64,000 nucleotides of DNA from an uncultured Bacteroidales bacterium (lineage in GTDB: Bacteria; Bacteroidota; Bacteroidia; Bacteroidales; P3): positions 33,579 to 97,578 of the forward strand of contig ONIP01000005.1 of assembly GCA_900317955.1 (NCBI GenBank), in the 5' to 3' direction. Below, piece by piece: positions 32,120-39,607 of the stretch. The position numbers and the translations under genes were made by a program. Each line of letters starts with the position of its first letter. The first letter of the stretch is position 1. Below the pieces are notes generated by a model. It was not told the DNA's origin. It searched no databases and worked only from the letters and a program-made list of their open reading frames with translations.

Positions 32120-34840
32120 AATAACACTCCAAAACTTTTTTGAACGGAAAGAGTGCAAAAACTCAATAAAAGAGTCAACCCATTCTATGGATTCTTGTTC
32201 GTCACTAAAATTATATGATGAATCTACTAATTTTTTAATATTTACGGTTTCTGCAACATTCCGACAGATCTTTTTGACGAAGTGTTCTTGTACAAACGTC
32301 CAATCAAAACCAGATGACGTTGTAACACTTTTTCTTTCTGGAACATTTGGAATGATTCTATAAACAAAATCATAAAAACGTTTATAAGCATCATTCTCAT
32401 CCTTGTCTTCGGGTATAAGGGAAATAATAAGTGCTGATATCTCCTCCTTTTTCCCATCGTTTCCTTCATTATAGTTATTCCTCACGGTCTCATACACATC
32501 CTTCACAGTATTAGGGTCATGGCTTTCGTAACCAGATATTGACCTTGAAAGGAGGATGTCTCTATAACTTTTAATGTTCATGCCTATATTCGCTGCTTCA
32601 TCAAGATCTTTGTATGCTTCCTCTATGTCCTTATCAAAATGCAGATTAGAAATATTGCACAAAACATGTTTTTGGTTAGGAAACACGCTAAACTTTTCGA
32701 CAATATCACTCTTCCCATTAATACGGTAAAATGATATGTATTTATCAAGCCATTGGAGACATTCTTCTGACGAATGCGGTTCAATAAAGAAACCTGAAGA
32801 CATTTTGTCAATCGACCCACACCCTTCAATGGCTTTTGGACTATTATTAAACCAATAGTCTTCTGCCTTGCGCCACAAATCAACATCATTGTCAATTGCT
32901 ACGGATGAGAAAGGTCTCATCTGATGATAGGAACTACACAACGAATACAATTCTTCTCTGTGCTGCCTTTCTTTTTCTGATGCATCTGTTGGAAATAGAG
33001 AGAGAATATCGTATGAATTTTTTTCCAAATTGGCATTCAATTCTTCTACGATTTCTTTTTGTCCGTAAATACCGATTTCATTGCCAAACGATTCACAATT
33101 AATGGCATTATCCACTAGATTAACTTCAATCTCATTACCTTCATCAACAGTAAGATTGTATATTTCTTTCAAAAGTACAGGAATGACGGAATGATAGTCT
33201 GTTCTCAAATCATCCAACTTTTTGAACTCACCTCTTTGGTTAGGAATAACAGCATATTCTCTTAGTTTGCCAATCAAATCATTATCTTTCATGAAAGCAT
33301 ACATCTGATTGAGCCAATCATTTAATACCATCCTACTTTTCCCACTGTTTTGCTCCAGAACATGCAGATTTGATTGTTTTTGTAAATCTTCTAAAAGATT
33401 ATCTATTTCATATTTTAGAGTTGGACAATTCCAAGACTCGAATTGGGGCTTAATAACCTCAATCCACTCAATAAGATGTTCACGTTTTGGCAACACACCT
33501 TCTCCTAGCCAACATGCACTCACAATATCATAGAATTGTTCTCGTAAACTCTTTGACTCTTTAAACCAAGGAATTCTATATTCCTTTAATTGCCTTGGTT
33601 CACCACCAGCTATTTCTGCCAAATGCTGTTCGAGGAGTTGCATTCTCCAGCAGTTTTGTAGATTATTTATCCAAGGACCAGCGACAGTTTCATCATATTC
33701 TTTTAGAGGTTTTGGCTTTTGGGAAGCCGCCATATTAAATCGGCAAGATGCATTTCTTTTTACCAACCATTGATTAAAAGAAATAACAGCATCTACTGCG
33801 TGGGAAACGATCTCTCTATTGGCACATGCTTCACTTGAATCTAATGTGTTTAAAGTCAAACCGTCTCTTTCGTCTGTAGGGAAAAAGTTGTACCCATTTA
33901 ATGTGTATGGGAAATAGAATCTCTCTGAACCAATGAGAGGAAAATCCCGAAATAAAACCGGTTGAGATGAATCTCTTTTTACAAGAGAAAAAGAATTATT
34001 GTCTGTCACTTCAGTCGTGAGCATCACTTCATTATCATGATAACTCAAATAATACTTCTTGCATTCGTTGTTAGAAATAGTAGAGATAATCACATTATCA
34101 TCTATCGGAATTGTTTCGCAAACATATAAGACATTGGTATTTAAGATATGATTGATGACCCGAACCTGTTTTATTTTTTCTCGTTGAGTGATTAGTGTAA
34201 CTGGCAAAGTGTTCGTCAAATCTTCGATACCTTTCTCTGCTGCAGATAGTTTTTCTTCTGATGTTAGGTAATACGTAAATAGCGTATCGAATTTTCTTTC
34301 ACTTCGTTCATTCTCATAATTGCATATAATAGAATCCGCACCAAGGTTTTTGAACTGACGGCTTGTATTCTTAATTCGTGGAATCAACTCTTCTGAACTA
34401 CATCCACTTCTGTCTAGATTGAGATTAAATTTACGATGATTCCCATCCTTATCAATAACTATTCCATCAATTTGTATTATATCTGACAGCAAGTGTGTGC
34501 AGATGAAACCTGTACCAAATTTGCCAGTTTGGCCTTCTTCATTCATCGAATCTTTCGAAGAAACTTGTTCAATCAAACCCATAACATTCCTTAGAGTAAA
34601 GGGATCTCCATTGTGCTTGAATAATAGTTTTCTATCCGTCGTTAACTCTATCTCAATAGAGACCTTTCCCCATCTATTTGGAGTGTCTTTTGCATTTTGA
34701 ACAAGTTCCCATACCCACCTTTTAGCAGAAGATGCAGGATCTTGTCTTATTCTCGACAGTGTTTGCCTAATCTTATCTGCAATTGCTTTATAATGGTTTT
34801 CTCTTTCAATATCTTCAAACTCGTCTTTAAAATCGCTCAT
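32117..34840 (-). CDS. Sacsin-type GHKL ATPase, N-terminal piece
   Basis: A 907-residue protein with an N-terminal Hsp90-like GHKL ATPase domain (about 1-260). The N box is WELVQNAKD (E45, N49), the G1-like loop HNGDPF (76-81), and the G2 box GQTGKFGTGF (103-112). The rest is helical with low-complexity features typical of long sacsin-like proteins. Relatives carry a C-terminal DUF3883/NOV nuclease-like domain; here that domain lies beyond an amber codon at 32117. GHKL ATPases of the MORC/sacsin type are known to associate with restriction-like systems, so a defence role is possible but unproven. The gene is AT-rich and lies 686 bases from its upstream neighbour, with a candidate RNA gene in between. 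Confidence 0.85.
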   Translation of the reverse strand: MSDFKDEFEDIERENHYKAIADKIRQTLSRIRQDPASSAKRWVWELVQNAKDTPNRWGKVSIEIELTTDRKLLFKHNGDPFTLRNVMGLIEQVSSKDSMNEEGQTGKFGTGFICTHLLSDIIQIDGIVIDKDGNHRKFNLNLDRSGCSSEELIPRIKNTSRQFKNLGADSIICNYENERSERKFDTLFTYYLTSEEKLSAAEKGIEDLTNTLPVTLITQREKIKQVRVINHILNTNVLYVCETIPIDDNVIISTISNNECKKYYLSYHDNEVMLTTEVTDNNSFSLVKRDSSQPVLFRDFPLIGSERFYFPYTLNGYNFFPTDERDGLTLNTLDSSEACANREIVSHAVDAVISFNQWLVKRNASCRFNMAASQKPKPLKEYDETVAGPWINNLQNCWRMQLLEQHLAEIAGGEPRQLKEYRIPWFKESKSLREQFYDIVSACWLGEGVLPKREHLIEWIEVIKPQFESWNCPTLKYEIDNLLEDLQKQSNLHVLEQNSGKSRMVLNDWLNQMYAFMKDNDLIGKLREYAVIPNQRGEFKKLDDLRTDYHSVIPVLLKEIYNLTVDEGNEIEVNLVDNAINCESFGNEIGIYGQKEIVEELNANLEKNSYDILSLFPTDASEKERQHREELYSLCSSYHQMRPFSSVAIDNDVDLWRKAEDYWFNNSPKAIEGCGSIDKMSSGFFIEPHSSEECLQWLDKYISFYRINGKSDIVEKFSVFPNQKHVLCNISNLHFDKDIEEAYKDLDEAANIGMNIKSYRDILLSRSISGYESHDPNTVKDVYETVRNNYNEGNDGKKEEISALIISLIPEDKDENDAYKRFYDFVYRIIPNVPERKSVTTSSGFDWTFVQEHFVKKICRNVAETVNIKKLVDSSYNFSDEQESIEWVDSFIEFLHSFRSKKFWSVI

Positions 34841-35020
34841 ATTATATGTTTTTTATTAGGTTTTATAATATTACAAGCAAACAGGTCACACATTTTTTCG
34901 TGCGCAAATATTGGTTGACCTTATCTATGATATAGTTTTCGGCTCTCATGTATGATAAGTCACTGTCTCTATAAGGGGGGAAAAGGCGCAAATCCTTTCA
35001 CAAATAGTCTCCTTATTTTT

Positions 35021-35136
35021 GATAGAGGTGTCTGGAATACCTTTGTGTAAATAAGGGAGGAAAGAATCCACGCCTAAGCGTGAACTTCCGCCATCTTATT
35101 CTCACACGGTAGTAATGTTTTCCAGACGTTTCTATC
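35021..35136 (-). ncRNA. Rod-like structured RNA, candidate 6S RNA (6S-Flavo type)
   Basis: The outer arms GATAGAGGTGTCTGGAA (35021-35037) and TTCCAGACGTTTCTATC (35120-35136) pair with three mismatches. Inside are nested pairs: TACC/GGTA, GTGT/ACAC, AATAAG/CTTATT and GGAA/TTCC, then a terminal hairpin CACGC/GCGTG (35070-35083). The whole is a long rod of 116 bases with internal bubbles. On the minus strand the 3' side of the bubble reads CAAAGGTA, the template strand of a TAnnTTTG promoter (TACCTTTG, 35038-35045 on the plus strand), as expected if the RNA mimics an open promoter, the mode of 6S RNA. Size fits the 6S-Flavo class. A canonical promoter lies upstream. The identity is inferred, not searched. 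Confidence 0.5.
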
Positions 35137-35215
35137 AAGAGAACAAGAGCGTCAGCTCAATATATGTCTTTTATGTCTATATTTTACGTCATATTTTTCG
35201 TTTTCAAATTCGATG

Positions 35216-35246
35216 CAAAGATACGACTTTTATCTGAATCAACAAA
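35216..35246 (-). promoter_or_regulatory. Canonical promoter of the rod-like RNA
   Basis: On the minus strand TTTG (35243-35246), a 19-base spacer, and TATCTTTG (35216-35223). Transcription would start about 70 bases before the rod and could continue into the GHKL gene as a 360-base leader. Confidence 0.75.
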
Positions 35247-35306
35247 TACTTATGCAAAAATAGTAGTTTCATCCCTCCTATCACCCTTCATTCGGCCATT
35301 GGGACA

Positions 35307-35356
35307 CGCTCGTTCTTTGGTTGTTCTCGACTTACAAGGTTGAAAACGACCAAGGA
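35307..35356 (+). repeat. Imperfect inverted repeat with G-U-compatible stem
   Basis: The arms CGTTCTTTGGTTGTT and AACGACCAAGGAACG (with flanking CTCGAC/GTTGAA) form a stem of 23 pairs in which every mismatch is a G-U pair if read as plus-strand RNA; on the minus strand the same positions are C/A mismatches. This implies that the plus strand is the one that folds. It lies downstream of the beta-barrel gene. Confidence 0.5.
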
Positions 35357-35526
35357 ACGAACGTAGTGCAAGAGCGGGACGGGCGAGGAATCAATGCCTT
35401 GGGTTTTTCACAAAATTGCTTGCCGTTTGGTTTATCGGTCAAATTACAGGATTAAATCTTTCTAAACGCTTATTTTTATTGGCGATTTGGACAATCTAAG
35501 TGACAGTGGCAGGAAGGGTCTCGTTG

Positions 35527-37875
35527 TCAGTTTGCTTCGCCTTCTCTGGCCATGTTCTGGAGTTCCATCTTGCCGAAACGGAGGGTGATGGAAAGACTGA
35601 CAAAGCGGCTGTCGGTGTGGGAGGTGCTGTAGTCGAGGAGATAGGGGTTGGTGTTCCACGACTGGGAGCGGTTCCAGTTGAAGAGGTCGGTGACGTTGAG
35701 CACTACCGAGAGGCGTTTCTCCCAGAAGTCGGCGCTGAGCCCCATATCAATGGTGTAGCCGCTCTGACGCTCGACGAAGAGGGCTTGCGTGGGCGAGGCG
35801 TAGTTGCCCGAGAGGTTGAGACGCACCCGTCCGGCAATGTTTGCCCAACAGTTGAGGCGGAAGCTGTAGGAGGTCATGGCACTGGTGTAATGCCCTGCCT
35901 TGGGGTGGTCCACGTCGTAGCCCGAACGGTAGAGGTTGGCATAAAGGCGGAAGTTGAGCCACGCCACAGGGCGGTAGGTTACGTTTCCTTCGACGCCGGT
36001 CTTGTAGCTACTGCCTATGTTGTAGGGGGTGCTGTAGCTGATGAGCCGCCCGAGGTAGGGGTCAATCTCGCTGACGGCCTCCTTGCAGTAGCTGACATCA
36101 TTGGAGGACAGACGGGCGTAACTTTCTATGCCCACCGAGCCATGGGAGGCGAAATAGCGGTTCCAGCTGAGGTCGACGCTGTGGGTGTGGCCAGCCTTCA
36201 ACAGGGGGTTGCCCACCTTGTAGGAGTCTTCGTCGTAGAGGCGGCTGGTGGAGAGGTTTTCGGCCGAGGGCATGGAGGTGGCGAGGGAGTAGGAGAAGCG
36301 GAAGTAGTGCATGCTCTTGGTGCGATAGGTGAGCCGCAGCGAGGGCTTGAGGTAGAAATAGGAGTAGGCGGTATCGTCGGGGAAGAAGGCATCCAAAGAA
36401 TAGACGCAGTGGTTCCAATAGCCGCGCAGCCCCAGGGTCATGGTGACTGCCTTCCACTTGTGTCGCCAGCTGGCAGAAGCTGAGGTCTGTGTGGTGCGGT
36501 CGTTCTTATCGAAACGGCGCAAGAGGTCAAGCCCGGTGTCCGGGCTGACATTAAAGACTGTTTCCGGGCTGACATTATATCGGGGTGTGGAGTAGTTGCT
36601 TGCCAGCGAGGGGACAAGCGAGAGCCCCAGCGTCAGCTCGTCGTCAATGCCTAAAGGTCGGTTGTAGTCGGCACTGAGGGTGAGGCTGTTGTTGGTCATG
36701 CCACCAAGATAGGTTTTGTCGAAGTCGCCCAATTCCGATGGCAGGATGCCCTCAAGCAGGGTGTAGTCGCGCCGCAGGGTACGCTCGTTGTGGCTGTAGT
36801 TGAGGTTGTCGTAGAGGGTTACGGACAGGTTGTGCCCATTGTTGTCGAACTTGTGTTTCCAACTCAGATTGGCCATGCCCATCAGGTTGAAGTCCCTGCT
36901 CTCCTGGCTGTTCGTATAAGTGTAGTGCAACATCTGCGGGAGGTAATACCATTGGTCGGTGGTGGTGAGTGAATGTTTTGTGGCAGGGTAAGTCACAGCT
37001 AAGCCAAAGAAGGAGAGGTCATTCATCGAGTCGATTTGATAACTGAGGTTAAAGGCCAAGGTGCCGGTGTAGCGGTCGGTGTTGTTTTCGGTGGCAGTGT
37101 TGCTGGAGGCTGTGGTGTCGAACCCCTCCGTTCCGTCCTGACGGAATATCGAGCTGGACTGCTCCGTCTTGTGGGTAGGCGTGCTGCTCACTCCCAAATA
37201 AATGTTGGTAGAGAGCTTTTCGTTTTTTAACACATAGCTCACCCACGGGCTATACGACGGGCGGTTGCTGCCGCCGAGGCCGAAAGAGAGGAAATGGCTG
37301 TTGCGTATGCGGGCGCTGGTTACGATGTTGATGATGTGGCAGCCCTCCTCCACCATGTATTTGGCCGAGGGGTTCTTGATGACCTCGATGCGGTCGATGG
37401 CGTCGGCGGGCAGCGACTCGAGATAGACTTTCAGCGTGTTGCCATCCATGTGGGTGGGGTAGCCGTTGATCCATACCTCTATGTTGGTGGAGCCGCGCAT
37501 GGTGATGTTGCCTTCGATGTCCACCTCCACGCTGGGGGCATTCTGCAGGGCGTCGAGAGCAGTAAGACCTCGGACGGTCTCGTCTTCTGCCACATTGTAG
37601 CTTACCACCTCGCCTTCCATGCTGTAGATGGGTCTTGGGGCGCGGACGGAGATAGCCTTGAGGGTTTTGACCCGCTGCTGGAGCAGAAGGCTGTCCTGCC
37701 GCAGCGAGTCTTGGTGTGACATCACATGGGTGCTGTCGACCTTAGAGGTGTCAGTCTTGGGTGCCTGCTCGGCCACAGCGGCACGGATTGCGTCCATCAG
37801 TTCGGGAGGGACTTGCGCCATTCCCTTGGCGATAGGGCATAGTATGAGCCCTATGAGGAAAACGAGTTTCTTCAT
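35527..37875 (-). CDS. TonB-dependent receptor-like outer-membrane beta-barrel protein
   Basis: A 782-residue protein with a signal peptide (about 1-20), a proline-rich acidic stretch (about 25-60), a plug domain (about 80-190: LTALDALQNAPSVEVD, MRGSTNIEVWINGYP, IDRIEVIKNPSAKY) and a long C-terminal barrel of the OMP_b-brl_3 type. No N-terminal CarboxypepD_reg domain is present. The barrel ends with SITLRFG and a polar tail. It may import or export a ligand, or act as a signalling receptor for the sigma system upstream. It is the last gene of the sigma factor cluster, but a terminator-like hairpin (37907-37927) lies just ahead of it. Confidence 0.85.
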   Translation of the reverse strand: MKKLVFLIGLILCPIAKGMAQVPPELMDAIRAAVAEQAPKTDTSKVDSTHVMSHQDSLRQDSLLLQQRVKTLKAISVRAPRPIYSMEGEVVSYNVAEDETVRGLTALDALQNAPSVEVDIEGNITMRGSTNIEVWINGYPTHMDGNTLKVYLESLPADAIDRIEVIKNPSAKYMVEEGCHIINIVTSARIRNSHFLSFGLGGSNRPSYSPWVSYVLKNEKLSTNIYLGVSSTPTHKTEQSSSIFRQDGTEGFDTTASSNTATENNTDRYTGTLAFNLSYQIDSMNDLSFFGLAVTYPATKHSLTTTDQWYYLPQMLHYTYTNSQESRDFNLMGMANLSWKHKFDNNGHNLSVTLYDNLNYSHNERTLRRDYTLLEGILPSELGDFDKTYLGGMTNNSLTLSADYNRPLGIDDELTLGLSLVPSLASNYSTPRYNVSPETVFNVSPDTGLDLLRRFDKNDRTTQTSASASWRHKWKAVTMTLGLRGYWNHCVYSLDAFFPDDTAYSYFYLKPSLRLTYRTKSMHYFRFSYSLATSMPSAENLSTSRLYDEDSYKVGNPLLKAGHTHSVDLSWNRYFASHGSVGIESYARLSSNDVSYCKEAVSEIDPYLGRLISYSTPYNIGSSYKTGVEGNVTYRPVAWLNFRLYANLYRSGYDVDHPKAGHYTSAMTSYSFRLNCWANIAGRVRLNLSGNYASPTQALFVERQSGYTIDMGLSADFWEKRLSVVLNVTDLFNWNRSQSWNTNPYLLDYSTSHTDSRFVSLSITLRFGKMELQNMAREGEAN

Positions 37876-37906
37876 GGTAATTGAAAATTGAAAGGTGAAA
37901 ATTGGA

Positions 37907-37927
37907 AAAAGGCTACCGCAGCCTTTT
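37907..37927 (-). terminator. Terminator-like hairpin between the secreted protein and the beta-barrel gene
   Basis: AAAAGGCT (37907-37914) pairs with AGCCTTTT (37920-37927); on the minus strand it is followed by TTTTT. It could partly uncouple the beta-barrel gene from the genes upstream. Confidence 0.6.
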
Positions 37928-37937
37928 GGTATTTATC

Positions 37938-38579
37938 TTAATCGGTGGTGGCTTTTTTAACGGTTGTTTTCAGCACATACTTCACCGACTGGGCATACAC
38001 CTCGTCGTTAGGGCAGTGAAACACCAGCGCGGTCATCGTGTCGTTGGAGAAATAAATCAGATACACGCCCTTGTCGCCGGGCAACGGGTCGGCGGCACGG
38101 CAGTAGATGTGCAGTATCTTTGCCTGCTTTGACGAGGCTTTTGTGCTGTCCTTTTCGAGGTTTATCTTCACATCCATATTCTTCATCTGGCTTAAGAAGG
38201 CGGTGGCTATCGACCCTTCGAGCGTGGAGACATGGCTGAACTCAGGAGTGCTGTCGAGTACATGCACAAAATCGCGTATTGGCTTATATATGCTATTTTT
38301 CAAGGGATAATAATCGACAGAATCGTTTGTCTTCTCCGACTTAGCCCCACTATAGGGCAGTGCCTTCAGACTCTTTTTAAGATGGTGGAACGCGTTGGTA
38401 TCGCGTGCTTCCAGCATGGTGACGGTCACCTTAAGACCATTGCCGATAGGGTAGTTCTCGATGCAAGAGGCATTGATGCCCGTGCGACCCACGTAGGTCT
38501 TGTAGAGGGTGGTTTGGGCTGATGCATAGCTTCCAAGCAACAAGCCAGCCATTAGTATATATGTCTGAATGTGTTTCAT
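37938..38579 (-). CDS. Secreted protein of unknown function in the sigma factor cluster
   Basis: A 213-residue protein with a signal peptide ending at YASAQ (about residue 22). The mature part has a conserved-looking helix-strand mix (FVHVLDSTPEFSHVSTLEGS, LHIYCRAADPL) but I do not recognise a family. It starts one base after the stop of the membrane protein before it, so both are made together. A role in envelope stress or in the receptor's function is only suggested by context. Confidence 0.7.
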   Translation of the reverse strand: MKHIQTYILMAGLLLGSYASAQTTLYKTYVGRTGINASCIENYPIGNGLKVTVTMLEARDTNAFHHLKKSLKALPYSGAKSEKTNDSVDYYPLKNSIYKPIRDFVHVLDSTPEFSHVSTLEGSIATAFLSQMKNMDVKINLEKDSTKASSKQAKILHIYCRAADPLPGDKGVYLIYFSNDTMTALVFHCPNDEVYAQSVKYVLKTTVKKATTD

Positions 38580-38580
38580 A

Positions 38581-38970
38581 TTATTGTAATGTTTTGATTA
38601 CATGCTTCATTCTGGCCAACACCTCGTCGGGGTTGCAATTGTCTTCACAATAGACGCGCACTCCGTCGGACGTTTCAGAGTAGGCATAATCCGAACGCTT
38701 GATTGTTTGATTGTTTGATTGTTTGAGTGTCTCTTGCAGCTGCTGTTTCACGGTTTGAGGCATCTCGTTGTGTGCTACAACAGTTGCCGATTGCTTCTGC
38801 CGATTGGGGAACAGCAACAAGGTTGCCACCACCGCAACCGCAGCCAGCATGGCGGCATAGCGTAAGAATGGGCGTAAGTCGTGTGATGGCTTTACTTCCG
38901 CACTATCGTTCTCTAATCTTTGCCTATTGGCTTGGTGAATCTGCTCTATCAGTTGGTCTGTATCTTTCAT
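38581..38970 (-). CDS. Single-pass membrane protein, probable anti-sigma regulator
   Basis: A 129-residue protein. I start it at the ATG at 38970 (MKDTDQLIEQ); a longer frame upstream overlaps the sigma factor gene. A cytoplasmic helix (1-33), one membrane helix (about 37-55) and a periplasmic part with the pair YCEDNC (C109, C112) suit an anti-sigma factor. It lies 32 bases after the sigma gene. A tandem octamer repeat at 38699-38728 falls within codons for NNQTIKRS, about residues 85-92, so slippage would shift the frame after the membrane helix. Confidence 0.65.
   Translation of the reverse strand: MKDTDQLIEQIHQANRQRLENDSAEVKPSHDLRPFLRYAAMLAAVAVVATLLLFPNRQKQSATVVAHNEMPQTVKQQLQETLKQSNNQTIKRSDYAYSETSDGVRVYCEDNCNPDEVLARMKHVIKTLQ
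38699..38728. repeat. Octamer tandem repeat within the putative anti-sigma gene
   Basis: TTTGATTG is repeated three times with a partial fourth. The unit is 8 bases, not a multiple of three, so gain or loss of one copy changes the reading frame. A similar degenerate tract lies between this gene and the sigma gene (38971-39000). Confidence 0.7.
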
Positions 38971-39002
38971 GGATTGCTTGAATGCTTGATTGTTTGAATG
39001 TG

Positions 39003-39476
39003 TTAGTCCGAGGCGGAAAGATTCCGCAGTTTCTGTTTTATCCTCGACATGCGGGTCTGAACGTTGGTCTCGCTGATGCCCAGCATCTCCCCTATCTCGT
39101 TTTGTTTCCAGCCGTCGAGGTATAGGCGCAAGAGCTTTTGGTCTTTGGCGGGCAGCTGGCGAATGAGTTCGTATAGCCATTTGCGGTTCTCGCAGTCAAT
39201 GCCTTCGTCGGGTATCTCAATGCCCTCCAGCGGTGCGGTCTCCACCTGCCGATTGCGGTGCCGCAACCACGATATGCCTGTGTTCACCGCCACACGCCAC
39301 ACCCATGTCACTGGCTTGGCGGTGGGACGGTAGCGGCTCCATCCCAGCCATAGGTTCATGATAATGTCCTGGCGCAAGTCCTCGCGGTCTTCAGCCGTGT
39401 GGCAGAACGACCGGCACACGCGGTTTATCGCCCCTGCATGCTCCTCAACCAATGCCAGAAATGGATGTTGTTTCAT
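39003..39476 (-). CDS. ECF-type RNA polymerase sigma factor
   Basis: A 157-residue sigma-70 family factor with region 2 (about 15-80: EEHAGAINRVCRSFCHTAEDREDLRQDI) and region 4 (about 100-155: RQLPAKDQKLLRLYLDGWKQNEIGEMLGISETNVQTRMSR), with the helix-turn-helix EIGEMLGISETNVQTRMSR. It is the first gene of a cluster with a putative anti-sigma protein, a secreted protein and a receptor-like barrel. It probably directs genes for the envelope; its target promoter is not seen in this window. Confidence 0.9.
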   Translation of the reverse strand: MKQHPFLALVEEHAGAINRVCRSFCHTAEDREDLRQDIIMNLWLGWSRYRPTAKPVTWVWRVAVNTGISWLRHRNRQVETAPLEGIEIPDEGIDCENRKWLYELIRQLPAKDQKLLRLYLDGWKQNEIGEMLGISETNVQTRMSRIKQKLRNLSASD

Positions 39477-39529
39477 ACCCTTATTAAACGTCGGAAAAAA
39501 GAAAAAATCACAATGGGAATGTGTTAATG

Positions 39530-39601
39530 CGTAATCGTGTTAATGTGTTAGTCCTTGACGCATTTAAGATTAACGAATTAACACATTAACGAATTAACGA
39601 G
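39530..39601. repeat. AT-rich intergenic repeats (TTAACGAATTAACACA type)
   Basis: Imperfect repeats of GTGTTAAT and GAATTAAC-type units in the gap before the next gene. The same units recur at 62916-63104. Confidence 0.5.
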
Positions 39602-39607
39602 TTTTTT

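Larger units (their letters stand above)
28211..35250. other. AT-rich accessory island
   Basis: By eye the G+C content here is clearly lower than in the flanking genes, in both coding and non-coding parts. The gene content (M48 protease, GHKL/NOV gene) and the adjacent repeats suggest horizontal acquisition. No integrase, transposase or tRNA marks an end, so the limits are approximate. Confidence 0.55.
34841..35526. other. 686-base intergenic stretch between GHKL gene and beta-barrel gene
   Basis: It holds no reading frame. From low to high coordinate: the GHKL leader; a hairpin GAAAGG/CCTTTTC (34979-35000) that could end the RNA; the rod-like RNA candidate (35021-35136) with its promoter (35216-35246); and a wobble-paired inverted repeat (35307-35356). 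The rest appears unstructured. Confidence 0.6.

Noticed and set aside
35500..36483. Plus-strand open frame of 327 codons opposite the beta-barrel receptor
   Set aside because: It is a shadow of the receptor gene with Gly/Val-rich, low-complexity translation and no family resemblance.
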